A stretch of DNA of 64,000 bases from Poritiphilus flavus (GCF_009901585.1 NZ_WXYO01000003.1:186001-250000); one strand, 5' to 3'; shown: positions 1 to 9,878, counted from the first letter of the stretch. Notes: generated from the sequence alone by a model not told the origin. Translations and numbers: made by a program.

Positions 1-1
1 C

Positions 2-673
2 AATACCTGGGCTACTAAACAACTTTTACTGTCTAAAGCGAAGATCAATTTGTCTGAAGAAAAGCTGGCTGAATTTGAACGTCTGGTAGCTAATTACCGT
101 ACGGATCTTTATACCAGGGCTTACAAGGAGGCGTTGGTACAGCAGTCCGAAGATACCACGATCAGTACTGCACAATTGCGGGATTTCTACGACAAACAAA
201 AGGAAAACTTTAAACTGAAGGAAAAACTGGTTAAGCTCCGATTTGTAGAACTTCCAAACCAGTTTTTGAACAAAGACGAGGTTATAGAAAGACTGAAACG
301 TTTTAATTCGGAAGATCTGATGTATCTGGATTCCATCGGAGTGCAATTCAAAAAGTTAAATTTTAATGATTCACTCTGGATCCGGGCTTCAAGGGTGATA
401 GAGGAAGTACCACCACTGAACCTGGAGAATCAGGACCGATACTTAAAAAAATCACAATTTTTTGAATTGGAGGATGCATCGGGAGTATATTTGGCAAAGG
501 TAACGGGTGTCCTGAGGGTCAATGACATCGCCCCTTTGTCCTACATTGAACCCACTCTTAGGCAAGTACTTTTGAACAGGAGGAAGTTAGAATACATAAG
601 AAAATTAGAAACTGATATTATTGATGAGGCTACGAGAGAAGAAGAATTTGAGGTTTATTATGAACAGGACTAG
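2..673 (+). CDS. PpiC/SurA-like periplasmic protein, 5'-truncated by window edge
   Basis: The reading frame is open from the first bases of the window, so the true start lies upstream. The visible ~223 residues are charged and helical and resemble the non-catalytic chaperone-like part of bacteroidete PpiC/SurA-type proteins (DFYDKQKENFKLKEKLVKLRF is a typical SurA_N-like stretch). No clear parvulin catalytic core is visible in this part. The gene overlaps the start of the following SurA-like gene by 14 nt, which suggests translational coupling and a shared role in outer-membrane protein folding. The family call is by resemblance; the operon context strengthens it. Confidence 0.7.
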   Translation, partial: NTWATKQLLLSKAKINLSEEKLAEFERLVANYRTDLYTRAYKEALVQQSEDTTISTAQLRDFYDKQKENFKLKEKLVKLRFVELPNQFLNKDEVIERLKRFNSEDLMYLDSIGVQFKKLNFNDSLWIRASRVIEEVPPLNLENQDRYLKKSQFFELEDASGVYLAKVTGVLRVNDIAPLSYIEPTLRQVLLNRRKLEYIRKLETDIIDEATREEEFEVYYEQD

Positions 674-2108
674 AGCACTGCTTTTTTGGTCCTTTTTACT
701 TTCCATAGTCACCGGATTTTCACAGGTGCGCGATTCTATTGCAGATATCCAGGTTGAGCCCCCGGCAGCTCCTATGGAGGCCAGCGCGGAAGTTAAGAAG
801 GATTCCAGCGAAACCCTAAAAAAGGTAAAACTTGACGGAATTTCAGCAGTGGTAGGAGATTACGTAATTCTGGATTCCGATGTGGAAAAAGCCCTCATTG
901 ACCTGCGCAACCAGGGAGCCTCCACCGAAGATATTACGCACTGCAGCCTGCTTGGAAAACTGATGGAGGACCGTTTGTATGCGCACCAGGCGGTACAAGA
1001 CAGTATTCTGGTGTCCGATGATGAAGTTAACGCTACCAGTGACCGCCAACTCCAACAATTGGTACAGCAGGTAGGATCTATGGAAAAAGTCCTGGATTTC
1101 TATAAGAAAGAAACCGTAGAAGATTTCAGGGAAGAGTTGTACAACATCAACAAGCTGCGCATGCTCTCCGAGCGAATGCAGCAGAAGATCGTCGGAGATA
1201 TTGAGGTTACCCCGGAAGAAGTAAGACAGTTTTTTAATAGAATACCGGAAGATGAGCGCCCGGTCTTTGGTGCGGAACTGGAGATCTCCCAGATTGTCAA
1301 ACAACCGGAAATTCCGGAAGTGGAGAAACAGCGGGTGATAGACAAATTGAACGAAATTAAGGCGGATGTGGAGGATAATGACGCTAAGTTCAGCGTTAAA
1401 GCCATCCTCTATTCTCAGGATCCCGGATCCAAACCTAAAGGTGGTTTTTACAGCATGACACGCCAGACCCCCTTTGTAAAGGAGTTTAAGGATGTCGCTT
1501 TTAGCCTGAGGGAGGGTGAGATCTCAGAACCTTTCGAAACCGCTTTCGGCTATCATATTATTTATATAGAAAAAGTAAGAGGACAGGAACGGGATCTGAG
1601 GCATATCCTTATTCAACCTGAGGTTCCTCAAAAGGCCATAGAAGAAGCCAAGACAGAACTGGACTCCATTCGCAAGCACATCATTGAAGGGAAGTACACT
1701 TTTGCCGAGGCAGCGCTTAATTTTTCGGATGAAAAAGAGACCAAATTCGATGGTGGCCTGCTCCGGAATCCGACCAATTTCGATTCCCGTTTTGAGCTGA
1801 CCAAGATGGACCCAACACTGTACAACCAGGTGCGGAACCTGAAAGACAACGAAATATCGTATCCCCTCCTTGAGGCAGACCCCAGGGGAGGCCCTCCAAA
1901 ATACAAGATCCTTAAGGTTACCAACCGATACGATGAACACGTAGCGGACTTTGCCAGAGACTATCTTAAGATCCAGGAGCTGGCACTAAGGGAGAAGCAG
2001 TTCAAGGCCATTAAAAAATGGATGGATGAGCATATTGAAGACACCTATGTGAGTGTAAATGGAGATAACAAGGGCTGCGATTTTGCAAACAACTGGGTAA
2101 AGGAATAA
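660..2108 (+). CDS. surA: SurA-like peptidyl-prolyl cis-trans isomerase
   Basis: A periplasmic parvulin-type foldase/chaperone of 482 residues. I chose the ATG at 660 because it opens directly on a signal peptide (MNRTRALLFWSFLLSIVTGFSQ); an in-frame ATG at 621 would add a charged extension before it. After a SurA_N-like helical part come two parvulin-like segments, the first marked by GGFYSMTRQTPFVKEFKDVAF and EPFETAFGYHIIYIEK, the second by RHILIQPE and DGGLLRNPTNFD. The first has the usual G-F-x-x-H-I ending of a rotamase domain; the second is more divergent. It should assist folding of outer-membrane proteins. It overlaps the upstream PpiC-like gene and sits 4 nt before the MoxR gene. Confidence 0.88.
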   Translation: MNRTRALLFWSFLLSIVTGFSQVRDSIADIQVEPPAAPMEASAEVKKDSSETLKKVKLDGISAVVGDYVILDSDVEKALIDLRNQGASTEDITHCSLLGKLMEDRLYAHQAVQDSILVSDDEVNATSDRQLQQLVQQVGSMEKVLDFYKKETVEDFREELYNINKLRMLSERMQQKIVGDIEVTPEEVRQFFNRIPEDERPVFGAELEISQIVKQPEIPEVEKQRVIDKLNEIKADVEDNDAKFSVKAILYSQDPGSKPKGGFYSMTRQTPFVKEFKDVAFSLREGEISEPFETAFGYHIIYIEKVRGQERDLRHILIQPEVPQKAIEEAKTELDSIRKHIIEGKYTFAEAALNFSDEKETKFDGGLLRNPTNFDSRFELTKMDPTLYNQVRNLKDNEISYPLLEADPRGGPPKYKILKVTNRYDEHVADFARDYLKIQELALREKQFKAIKKWMDEHIEDTYVSVNGDNKGCDFANNWVKE

Positions 2109-2112
2109 GTGC

Positions 2113-3066
2113 ATGTCCGACGTCGCAGCGATCCAAAGTTTAGTAGAAAAACACCAGGAATTAAAAAAGGAGATTGCCAAGATCATCGTTGGCCAGGAAG
2201 TGGTCATAGACCAAATCCTTTTGTCTATCTATACCGGGGGTCACTCCTTGCTTATTGGAGTACCCGGACTGGCTAAAACGCTTATGGTCAATACCATCGC
2301 TCAGACACTGGGGTTGGATTTTAAGCGCATTCAATTCACTCCGGACCTCATGCCCAGCGACATTTTGGGCAGCGAAGTACTGGATAAAGACAGAAACTTT
2401 AAGTTTATCAAAGGTCCGGTTTTCGCTAATATTATCCTGGCGGATGAGATTAACCGTACACCTCCAAAAACCCAGTCGGCTTTGCTCGAAGCCATGCAGG
2501 AAAGGGCAGTGACCATTACCGGGAAACAGTATAAGCTGGAGCTCCCGTATTTTGTTCTGGCCACCCAGAATCCCATCGAACAGGAAGGGACTTACCCCTT
2601 GCCTGAGGCCCAGTTAGACCGATTCATGTTTGCCATTGAACTAAAGTACCCATCGGTGGCCGAAGAAATGGAGATTGTAAAGTCTACCACCAACGATGAA
2701 TTCCCTGAAGTACAAGCGCTTTTCTCAGGTGAAGAGATCCTGGCCTTACAACATTTGATCCGTAGGATCCCGGTTCCGGACAATGTGGTGGAATACGCGG
2801 TAAATCTTGTAAACAGGACCAGGCCCACCCTAAGCAGTTCTCCGGACCTGGTTAAGCAGTACCTTGATTGGGGAGCAGGGCCAAGGGCCTCACAAAACCT
2901 GATCCTCGGGGCCAAGGCGCATGCGGCCATCCACGGCAAATTCTCTCCGGATATCGAGGATGTCAAAGCAGTGGCTATGGGGATACTCAGGCACAGGATT
3001 ATCAAGAACTACAAGGCAGAAGCAGAAGGTATTACCGAAGAAGACCTGATCCGCAAGCTCTTATAG
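2113..3066 (+). CDS. MoxR-family AAA+ ATPase
   Basis: A 317-residue MoxR ATPase. Walker A is GVPGLAKT (about residues 54-61), Walker B is ILADEINRTPPKTQ followed by SALLEAMQER, and sensor 1 is FVLATQNPIEQEGTYPLPEA; the C-terminal part is the AAA lid. MoxR proteins act as chaperone-like ATPases, usually with a VWA-domain partner; none is encoded downstream here because aconitase follows after a 187-nt gap. It begins 4 nt after the SurA-like gene, so it is probably the last gene of the PPIase transcript. Length and motifs are complete, so the family call is firm while the client is unknown. Confidence 0.93.
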   Translation: MSDVAAIQSLVEKHQELKKEIAKIIVGQEVVIDQILLSIYTGGHSLLIGVPGLAKTLMVNTIAQTLGLDFKRIQFTPDLMPSDILGSEVLDKDRNFKFIKGPVFANIILADEINRTPPKTQSALLEAMQERAVTITGKQYKLELPYFVLATQNPIEQEGTYPLPEAQLDRFMFAIELKYPSVAEEMEIVKSTTNDEFPEVQALFSGEEILALQHLIRRIPVPDNVVEYAVNLVNRTRPTLSSSPDLVKQYLDWGAGPRASQNLILGAKAHAAIHGKFSPDIEDVKAVAMGILRHRIIKNYKAEAEGITEEDLIRKLL

Positions 3067-3214
3067 CTCAATTTTTTTTGAATTTTGATAGCATTTTGAT
3101 AAAAAGTTGGGTTAGTTAAACACCATCTTCTCAGGGAAGACTTACCCCTTTTTACAATTCCGGAAAATTACCGCTTTGCAAGGCTCAAAAGTTTTATTAC
3201 CTTCCGTTTTTTAG

Positions 3215-3222
3215 TATTTTTG
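3215..3222 (+). promoter_or_regulatory. Bacteroidota -7 box before aconitase
   Basis: TATTTTTG fits the TAnnTTTG -7 consensus and lies 32 nt before the aconitase start. The upstream -33 region is T-rich without a perfect TTTG. It marks aconitase as its own transcription unit. Confidence 0.55.
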
Positions 3223-3253
3223 GAGAACTGCATTAATAGAAAATTTATAGTAT

Positions 3254-5530
3254 ATGGCTTTCGATATTGACATGATCAAAAAGGTTTATTCCGGGATTTC
3301 TGAACGTGTGGATAAGGCACGTGAGATCGTTGGTAAACCGCTTACGCTTTCTGAGAAAATTTTGTATTCCCACCTCTGGGATGGGATGCCTTCAAAAGCC
3401 TTTGAAAGGGGTAAGGATTATGTTGATTTTGCACCGGACAGGGTGGCTTGCCAGGATGCTACGGCCCAGATGGCCTTGTTGCAGTTTATGCACGCCGGAA
3501 AACCCAAAGTGGCTGTACCTACAACAGTACATTGCGATCACCTTATTCAGGCAAAAGTTGGAGCAGAAGCGGATTTGATGCGGGCAAACCAAACAAGTAA
3601 TGAGGTATTTAACTTTCTGGAGTCTGTATCGAATAAATACGGCATTGGTTTCTGGAAACCGGGTGCGGGCATCATTCACCAGGTAGTTCTGGAAAATTAC
3701 GCCTTTCCCGGGGGAATGATGATAGGTACGGATTCTCACACCGTAAATGCAGGAGGCCTGGGCATGGTAGCCATAGGTGTTGGTGGGGCTGATGCGGTGG
3801 ATGTTATGGCTGGAATGGCCTGGGAATTAAAGTTCCCTAAACTTATCGGAGTTAAACTTACCGGAAAACTGTCCGGATGGACAGCACCCAAAGATGTCAT
3901 ATTGAAAGTAGCGGATATTCTTACCGTGAAAGGAGGAACAGGCGCCATCATCGAATATTTCGGAGAGGGAGCCACCTCCATGTCCTGTACAGGTAAGGGT
4001 ACCATTTGTAATATGGGAGCCGAGGTAGGTGCCACAACCTCTACCTTTGGCTATGATGATTCTATGGACCGCTATTTGAGGGCCACCGATCGTGAAGATG
4101 TCGCGGATGCCGCGAACGAGGTTAAGGAGTACCTTACCGCTGACCCTGAGGTGTATGCTGATCCTGAAAGCTATTTTGATCAGTTGATCGAGATTAATTT
4201 ATCCGAGCTTGAACCACATCTTAACGGACCTTTTACTCCGGACCTGGCTACCCCGATTTCCAAGATGAGCGAAGCGGCTAAGGAGAATGATTGGCCTCTT
4301 AATGTTGAGGTCGGCTTAATTGGCTCCTGTACGAATTCCTCTTATGAGGATATTTCAAGAGCAGCCTCACTGGCCAAACAGGTGGCAGACAAGAATCTTA
4401 AAACAAAATCCAAGTTCACCATCACTCCGGGATCGGAGCAGGTGCGATACACCATAGAACGCGATGGTTTCATAGATACTTTCAACAATATCGGGGCTAC
4501 AGTCTTTGCCAATGCCTGTGGTCCTTGCATAGGGATGTGGGACCGTTATGGAGATAAAGCCGCGGACGGCCCAAGAAATACTATCGTGCATTCCTTTAAC
4601 CGGAATTTTGCCAAAAGAGCAGACGGGAATCCCAATACACTGGCTTTTGTAGGTTCTCCGGAACTGGTTACGGCCATAGCTATTGCAGGTCGTTTGGATT
4701 TTGATCCCTCTACGGACACCCTGATCAACGAAGACGGGCAGGAGGTTATGCTGGACGAACCCAGGGGTTACGAGCTTCCACCGGAAGGATTTGACGTTGA
4801 GGACGCCGGTTATATCGCTCCGGAAGAGGATGGAAGCGGGGTAGAAGTAAAGGTTGATCCGGCTTCAGAACGCTTGCAGCTATTAGAACCTTTTGTACCC
4901 ATTAGTACGGAAAGTCTGCAGGGCATGAAACTCCTGATAAAAGCCTATGGAAAATGTACCACGGATCACATTTCTATGGCAGGACCATGGCTTCGTTACA
5001 GAGGGCATCTGGATAACATAGCGAATAATACGCTTATCGGTGCGGTGAACGCCTACAATATGAAAACCAATTTCGTTAAGAGTCAGCTTAATGGAGAGTA
5101 CGGCGGCGTTCCGGACGCTCAGAGAGCTTATAAGAATGAAGGGATAAAGACCATAGTGGTGGGAGACCACAACTACGGAGAGGGTTCCTCCAGGGAGCAT
5201 GCGGCCATGCAGCCGAGGCATCTTGGGGTTGCGGCAGTGCTGGTTAAGTCTTTCGCGAGGATCCACGAGACCAACCTGAAAAAGCAGGGTATGCTGGCCC
5301 TTACATTTGCCAATGAAAGCGATTACGACCTGATCCGGGAAGATGATACTTTCAATTTTGTGGATATCACTGACTTTGCCCCGGGCAAACCGTTAACTAT
5401 TGAGGTGGTGCATGCGGATGGAAGCAAAGTCAATATCATAGCGAATCACAGCTACAACGCTTCTCAGATTGAATGGTTCCGTGAAGGATCCGCCTTGAAT
5501 TTGATTAAGAAAGAAAGCGCTGCACAATAA
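3254..5530 (+). CDS. acn: Aconitate hydratase (mitochondrial-type)
   Basis: A TCA-cycle enzyme interconverting citrate and isocitrate, 758 residues, the usual length of the mitochondrial-type aconitases common in Bacteroidota. The [4Fe-4S] cluster ligands are visible as Cys359 in [10 protein letters not shown] and Cys422/Cys425 in [12 protein letters not shown]. The substrate motif ATTSTFGYD and the swivel-domain motif [14 protein letters not shown] are also present. It has its own promoter box upstream and a strong terminator downstream, so it is monocistronic. The fit is complete with no missing catalytic residue seen. Confidence 0.97.
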   Translation: MAFDIDMIKKVYSGISERVDKAREIVGKPLTLSEKILYSHLWDGMPSKAFERGKDYVDFAPDRVACQDATAQMALLQFMHAGKPKVAVPTTVHCDHLIQAKVGAEADLMRANQTSNEVFNFLESVSNKYGIGFWKPGAGIIHQVVLENYAFPGGMMIGTDSHTVNAGGLGMVAIGVGGADAVDVMAGMAWELKFPKLIGVKLTGKLSGWTAPKDVILKVADILTVKGGTGAIIEYFGEGATSMSCTGKGTICNMGAEVGATTSTFGYDDSMDRYLRATDREDVADAANEVKEYLTADPEVYADPESYFDQLIEINLSELEPHLNGPFTPDLATPISKMSEAAKENDWPLNVEVGLIGSCTNSSYEDISRAASLAKQVADKNLKTKSKFTITPGSEQVRYTIERDGFIDTFNNIGATVFANACGPCIGMWDRYGDKAADGPRNTIVHSFNRNFAKRADGNPNTLAFVGSPELVTAIAIAGRLDFDPSTDTLINEDGQEVMLDEPRGYELPPEGFDVEDAGYIAPEEDGSGVEVKVDPASERLQLLEPFVPISTESLQGMKLLIKAYGKCTTDHISMAGPWLRYRGHLDNIANNTLIGAVNAYNMKTNFVKSQLNGEYGGVPDAQRAYKNEGIKTIVVGDHNYGEGSSREHAAMQPRHLGVAAVLVKSFARIHETNLKKQGMLALTFANESDYDLIREDDTFNFVDITDFAPGKPLTIEVVHADGSKVNIIANHSYNASQIEWFREGSALNLIKKESAAQ

Positions 5531-5550
5531 GCGGCGGCAAATAATATTAG

Positions 5551-5580
5551 AAAACTCCCGGAAATCAGCGGGAGTTTTTT
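5551..5580 (+). terminator. Rho-independent terminator after aconitase
   Basis: A perfect 10-bp stem (AAAACTCCCG / CGGGAGTTTT) with an 8-nt loop, running into a T tract. It lies 20 nt after the aconitase stop. Confidence 0.9.
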
Positions 5581-5605
5581 AGTTTTGAACAAATCCCTAA
5601 TTCGC

Positions 5606-6166
5606 ATGCGCATCAAGAAAAAGACGCTTCTCAATATCCTGCTTATTGCTTTTGTTCTTTCTTTCTTCGTAACTCCCTTAGGCCATCAGGGCAAGCTTTT
5701 CTTAAACCGGCTATTTTCCTTCAGCCCACCAGTAATAGCGCAAGCCGAGCGTGAACAGATTACGGACTACAATTGGACATTGAAGGATCCGGAATGGAAC
5801 TTTTTTAACTTTGAGCGTTCCCGTGGGAAAGTCGTTTTTATGAATTTTTGGGCCTCCTGGCGCCTACCGAGCGAAGCCGAACTGAAAAGTGTTCAGGCTT
5901 TGTATGACCGCTATGGGGATAAAGTAGATTTCTATATTATTACGGATGAAGAGCGCCCGCCGGTTGAAGAGTTCCTGGCCAAAAACGGTTTTACCTTTCC
6001 CGTAACTTACCTGATCATAGGAGAAAGGGCTCCTGTAGTCACTGAAGAGCCACCAAGGTCTTATATTATTGATAAGGATGGTTATGTGGTAGTGTCTAAA
6101 GACGGTATTGCCGATTGGGACAATTCTAAGGTCTATGCTCTCTTTGATGAACTTTTAGGGGAATAG
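5606..6166 (+). CDS. TlpA/redoxin-like membrane-anchored protein without the CxxC motif
   Basis: A thioredoxin-fold protein of 186 residues anchored by an N-terminal hydrophobic segment (NILLIAFVLSFFVTPLG). I chose the ATG at 5606; an in-frame TTG at 5585 would add seven residues. The fold signature KVVFMNFWASWRLPSEAEL is intact, but the place of the redox motif WCxPC reads WRLPS, so both active-site cysteines are gone. The cis-Pro region (PPRSYIIDKDG) is kept. It cannot be a normal thiol-disulfide reductase; a structural, chaperone or partner-binding role is possible. Its 3' end overlaps the convergent crtZ gene by 34 nt. Confidence 0.82.
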   Translation: MRIKKKTLLNILLIAFVLSFFVTPLGHQGKLFLNRLFSFSPPVIAQAEREQITDYNWTLKDPEWNFFNFERSRGKVVFMNFWASWRLPSEAELKSVQALYDRYGDKVDFYIITDEERPPVEEFLAKNGFTFPVTYLIIGERAPVVTEEPPRSYIIDKDGYVVVSKDGIADWDNSKVYALFDELLGE

Positions 6167-6618
6167 GAGGTATTCCGGAAGTACTTAAAAGGTACGATAA
6201 GCATCCCGAAACATTCGCCGTCCTCTTTACCCAAATGCTTGTGGTGGATCTTATGCGCTCTGCGCACGCCCCGGGCGTACCAGTTATTCGCATTGCGGAA
6301 AAGCTTAAATCTCTGATGTATAAATATGTCGTGCACCAGGAAATAGGCGATCCCGTAGGCAAGGATCCCAAAGCCCAGAGGCCAGCCATACCAGAATGCT
6401 GTATTGGCCGCAAAGTAGAAGCAGGTCATACTGACAACTGCATAGAATATAAAAAAGGCGTCATTTCGTTCAAACCAGGAATCGTGATCTTTTTTGTGAT
6501 GATCCTGGTGAAGACTCCAAAGAAATCCGTGCATGATATACTTATGAGTGAACCATGCCATAAATTCCATCCAGCAAAAGGTGGCCAGAAAGATCAATAT
6601 CCAAAGCGCTGTATTCAT
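6133..6618 (-). CDS. crtZ: Beta-carotene hydroxylase
   Basis: A membrane di-iron hydroxylase (161 residues) that adds the 3 and 3' hydroxyls to beta-carotene, giving zeaxanthin. The histidine clusters of the fatty-acid hydroxylase superfamily are all present: HKYIMHG, HQDHHKKDHD, HDIFIHQR and HKIHHKH. Several hydrophobic spans surround them. It starts 1 nt after crtB and is the last gene of the operon merR-crtI-crtB-crtZ. No lycopene cyclase is seen next to it, so cyclisation must be encoded elsewhere or by another family. Confidence 0.95.
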   Translation of the reverse strand: MNTALWILIFLATFCWMEFMAWFTHKYIMHGFLWSLHQDHHKKDHDSWFERNDAFFIFYAVVSMTCFYFAANTAFWYGWPLGFGILAYGIAYFLVHDIFIHQRFKLFRNANNWYARGVRRAHKIHHKHLGKEDGECFGMLIVPFKYFRNTSYSPKSSSKRA

Positions 6619-6619
6619 A

Positions 6620-7459
6620 TTATACCAAATTCAGTTTGTAATTTACATATGATCTTGCCAATAGCCCGAATTTTTGATAGTTCGGGACGCGAATACGGGT
6701 ATTCTTGATTTCTGCCGAAGGGGTCTTTCTTAACTTCTGCAACAGCTTATAGTAATACTTATAGGCGGTATACACCCCGAAACGGGCCTCATTTGGTAGT
6801 TTTACGATACCCTCGTAACCCTTTTTAAAATCGGCCTCTATTTCACGGACTATGGAAGCTTTTGAAGCCTCGTCCAGTTCTTTCAGGTTGGTATTCGGGA
6901 AATAGGAACGGTTCAGGTCTTCAAAATCTGCTTTCAGGTCTCTTAGAAAATTGACTTTTTGGAATCCGGAACCCAAAGCCATGGCAGAATCCTTCAGGGA
7001 TTCGTATAATTCATTGTCACCCTGTACAAATACTCTCAGGCACATCAGGCCTACCACATCTGCTGATCCGTAAATATAGGCCTTGAATTCCTCTACCGTA
7101 CGGTATTCCGTCTTGTTGAGATCCATTCGCATACTCTTTAGAAAAGCCTCAACAAGTTCATGCGGAATTTCATACTTGTGATAGGTGTCCTGGAAAGAAT
7201 TCAGGATTGGGTTTAGACTGATCTTCTGTGCCAAAGCATCCTCCAGGTCTGCCTCAAAATTTTGGAAAAGCAGGACCTTGTCATAATCGTGGAAAGTATC
7301 TACGATCTCATCAGCAAATCTTACGAACCCATAGATGTTATAAATGTCTCTTCGTATGGAAGTGTCAAGCATCCTTGTCGCAAGTGCAAAAGATGTGCTG
7401 TAAGACTCTGTCACCAGCTTACTGCAATTATAAGATACTTTGTCAAAAACAGTCTTCAT
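6620..7459 (-). CDS. crtB: Phytoene synthase
   Basis: Condenses two geranylgeranyl diphosphates to phytoene; 279 residues, squalene/phytoene synthase family. The first aspartate-rich motif is in YGFVRFADEIVD and the second in NFLRDLKADFEDLNRSYFP; SYSTSFALATRML is the usual N-terminal signature. It follows crtI by 14 nt and precedes crtZ by 1 nt on the same strand. Length and motifs are typical for the family. Confidence 0.95.
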   Translation of the reverse strand: MKTVFDKVSYNCSKLVTESYSTSFALATRMLDTSIRRDIYNIYGFVRFADEIVDTFHDYDKVLLFQNFEADLEDALAQKISLNPILNSFQDTYHKYEIPHELVEAFLKSMRMDLNKTEYRTVEEFKAYIYGSADVVGLMCLRVFVQGDNELYESLKDSAMALGSGFQKVNFLRDLKADFEDLNRSYFPNTNLKELDEASKASIVREIEADFKKGYEGIVKLPNEARFGVYTAYKYYYKLLQKLRKTPSAEIKNTRIRVPNYQKFGLLARSYVNYKLNLV

Positions 7460-7473
7460 CCTCTAATTAGCTA

Positions 7474-8931
7474 TCATTTGGTTTTCATCATCAGATCCGA
7501 TACCAATTTACCGGAAATCAATGAAGGGGGTACACCAGGCCCGGGCACGGTTAACTGTCCTGTAAAATACAGATTTTTTACTTTTTTGCTGCGTAAACCG
7601 GGCCGGAGAAATGCTGTTTGAGACAACGTATTTGCCATACCATAGGCATTTCCCTTGTAAGAATTATACTGCTCTACAAAATCGTTCACGCAAAAGGACT
7701 CCCTAAAGATAATGTTATTTTTAACGTTTTGCCCGGTACGATCCTGGAACCGATTCAAAATAAGTTCAAAATATTGCTGACGCAGCTCCTGGCTGTCTTC
7801 CAGCCCGGGGGCAAGAGGAACCAGGAAGAAGCCGGTTTCACAGCCTTCGGGAGCCATTGCGGGGTCTGTAACCGAAGGGAAATTGACGTAAAAAAGCGGG
7901 TTTGAAGGCCATTTGGGATCATCGTAGATCTCCGATGCATGTTTTTGAAAGTCAGTGTCAAAAAAGAGGTTGTGATGCTCAATATTTTTAAGCTTTTTAT
8001 CAAAACCGACATAAAACAACAGAGAAGATGGTGCAAAGGTCTTCCGCTCCCAATACTCCTCGGAATACTGCCGGTTCATCTTATCCATAAGGGTTTCCGT
8101 ATGATGGTAGTCCGCACCACTCAGCACAACATCTGCCGGGATAAAACTGCCGGCAACCTCTATTCCTTTTGTAATTCCCCCTTCCACCACAATTTTCTCA
8201 ACCGGGCTATTGGTATGAAATTTTACCCCCAGTTCTGTAGCCAGTTTTTTCATTCCCAATACGATCTGGTACATACCGCCCCTGGGGTGCCAGGTACCCA
8301 AACCAAAATCAGCATAGTTCATAAAACTGTAAAATGCCGGTGTTTTGCTCGGTTTGGCACCTAAGAATAGTACCGGGAACTCCAGCGTCGCAATCAATTT
8401 GGGGTTTTTAAAGCCCTTTCGGACCTCTCCGCTGATGGTCTTAAAAAACTGATCCAACCGCACTACGGTATCTTTGGTAACCAGTTCTAATGGAGAAATA
8501 CCTGGCCGGTAAACTATTTCGTCAATGGCGATCCTGTAGTTCTCCCGGGCCTTGTTGATGAATTTCTTTAAGGGCGTGGAGCTGCCTTTTTCAATACGCT
8601 CAAACTCCTCGCTTATGGAGTCCAGGCCCTCTCCTATGGTGATCTCATCGTCGGCGAAGAATATTTTGTAAGCCGGATCCAGTTTGTCAAGAATGTAGTA
8701 ATCCTCCGTCTTTTTATCGAAGTCGTTAAAGAAACGCTCAAAAATATCAGGCATCCAATACCAACTAGGACCAATATCAAAAGTGAATCCCTCCCGGATC
8801 AATTGTCCTGCCCTGCCGCCTACACTGCTGTTTTTTTCGTAAACCTCAACATTATAGCCGTATTTAGCCAGGTAACAGGAAGCAGATAGTGCGGAAAATC
8901 CGGACCCGATAATGGCAACTTTTTTATTCAT
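7474..8931 (-). CDS. crtI: Phytoene desaturase
   Basis: FAD-dependent desaturase (485 residues) converting phytoene to lycopene. The dinucleotide-binding motif GSGFSALSASCYLAKYG is at the very N-terminus, followed by VYEKNSSVGGRAG. The C-terminal FAD signature is recognisable around LYFTGQLTVPGPGVPPSLISG. It lies 18 nt after the MerR-like regulator and 14 nt before crtB, so light or stress control of the regulator's promoter would control the whole pathway. Confidence 0.95.
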   Translation of the reverse strand: MNKKVAIIGSGFSALSASCYLAKYGYNVEVYEKNSSVGGRAGQLIREGFTFDIGPSWYWMPDIFERFFNDFDKKTEDYYILDKLDPAYKIFFADDEITIGEGLDSISEEFERIEKGSSTPLKKFINKARENYRIAIDEIVYRPGISPLELVTKDTVVRLDQFFKTISGEVRKGFKNPKLIATLEFPVLFLGAKPSKTPAFYSFMNYADFGLGTWHPRGGMYQIVLGMKKLATELGVKFHTNSPVEKIVVEGGITKGIEVAGSFIPADVVLSGADYHHTETLMDKMNRQYSEEYWERKTFAPSSLLFYVGFDKKLKNIEHHNLFFDTDFQKHASEIYDDPKWPSNPLFYVNFPSVTDPAMAPEGCETGFFLVPLAPGLEDSQELRQQYFELILNRFQDRTGQNVKNNIIFRESFCVNDFVEQYNSYKGNAYGMANTLSQTAFLRPGLRSKKVKNLYFTGQLTVPGPGVPPSLISGKLVSDLMMKTK

Positions 8932-8949
8932 AATTATCTAAAAAAGTTC

Positions 8950-9849
8950 CTACAATGCGAGTCCCAATTCATCTATAGATCCAAAGGTTCGTATAAATGA
9001 GGGCATTTTGTCCTTGTCCAGGAACTGGGTCTGCCTTCCCAGGATCCAAAGCTGGGAGTCTCCTTGTTTCTGAAGTTTTCGGGTAAAATCTTCAATATAT
9101 TTATCCAATCTGTCCTTGGTGGGTACTACGGTGAAATAGGATAAAAAATAAAGATTATCGTAATATTTGTGGAGATCTACAAGGCTTTCTATAGGCATAG
9201 TCTGCCCGAGATAAATAGTCTTGTATCCACGGATTAGGATCTCGTAATTGGCGAAAAGCAACCCGATCTCGTGGATCTCATTCTCTGGCAGAAATAGTAC
9301 AAATACCTTGTCTTTTTTAGTAGGTTCTATGGCTTGCAGTTTTTCAGTACTGCTGTATATTTTTTGTTTGATAAGGTTGGTGATGAAGTGCTCATGCGCA
9401 GGACTTATGGTATCCGTCTGCCATAACAATCCCAATTCCTGTAAAAGTGGCATGAAAAACTCCCAGAAGATCTCACGGAATGAACGATCTTCCAGCAAGC
9501 TGTTGTAGGTCTGTTGAAAGAGGGATTGATCAAAATTGATCATCGCCAGCTTAAAAGCGTTGATCGCGTGGTTCTTTATGCTATTCTGAGCAACGATTTC
9601 CCTGACCGCGAGCGGGATCTCTCCTTCCGGTATTTTTGCGATCTTAGATATCTTATGTCCGTGGTTGTAGAGCAGTGTTATGTTTAACAACTTCTGCAGG
9701 CTCGCAAGGCTATAGGTCCTGATATTGGTGGTGGTACGTTCAGGAGCCAGAAGATCGTAACGTTTTTCCCAGATCCTTATAGTATGCGCTTTAATGCCTG
9801 AAAGATTTTCCAGGTCTCTAATACTGAAATGTTTCTTTACATTGTTCAT
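8950..9849 (-). CDS. MerR-family regulator with B12-binding-like domain (CarH/LitR type)
   Basis: The N-terminal MerR winged helix (FSIRDLENLSGIKAHTIRIW) is followed by a helical bundle and a Rossmann-like C-terminal domain, the layout of CarH/LitR photoreceptor repressors. Two signatures of cobalamin photosensing are visible: W-x9-EH (LLWQTDTISPAHEHF) and a lower-axial-His motif in the form ExHxxG (NEIHEIG, with Glu for the usual Asp). I chose the ATG at 9849 because the earlier start at 9873 would lie on the -7 box at 9871-9878. It heads the crt operon, 18 nt before crtI. In known systems such proteins repress carotenoid genes in the dark; that role here is inference. Confidence 0.85.
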   Translation of the reverse strand: MNNVKKHFSIRDLENLSGIKAHTIRIWEKRYDLLAPERTTTNIRTYSLASLQKLLNITLLYNHGHKISKIAKIPEGEIPLAVREIVAQNSIKNHAINAFKLAMINFDQSLFQQTYNSLLEDRSFREIFWEFFMPLLQELGLLWQTDTISPAHEHFITNLIKQKIYSSTEKLQAIEPTKKDKVFVLFLPENEIHEIGLLFANYEILIRGYKTIYLGQTMPIESLVDLHKYYDNLYFLSYFTVVPTKDRLDKYIEDFTRKLQKQGDSQLWILGRQTQFLDKDKMPSFIRTFGSIDELGLAL

Positions 9850-9870
9850 CTTTTGATCATAAAGATTAAA

Positions 9871-9878
9871 CAAATCTA
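9871..9878 (-). promoter_or_regulatory. -7 box of the carotenoid operon
   Basis: On the minus strand this reads TAGATTTG, a perfect TAnnTTTG, 22 nt before the regulator's ATG. A TTG that could be the -33 element lies 23 bp further upstream (9902-9904). The operon therefore seems to start here, and the regulator may control its own transcript. Confidence 0.55.
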
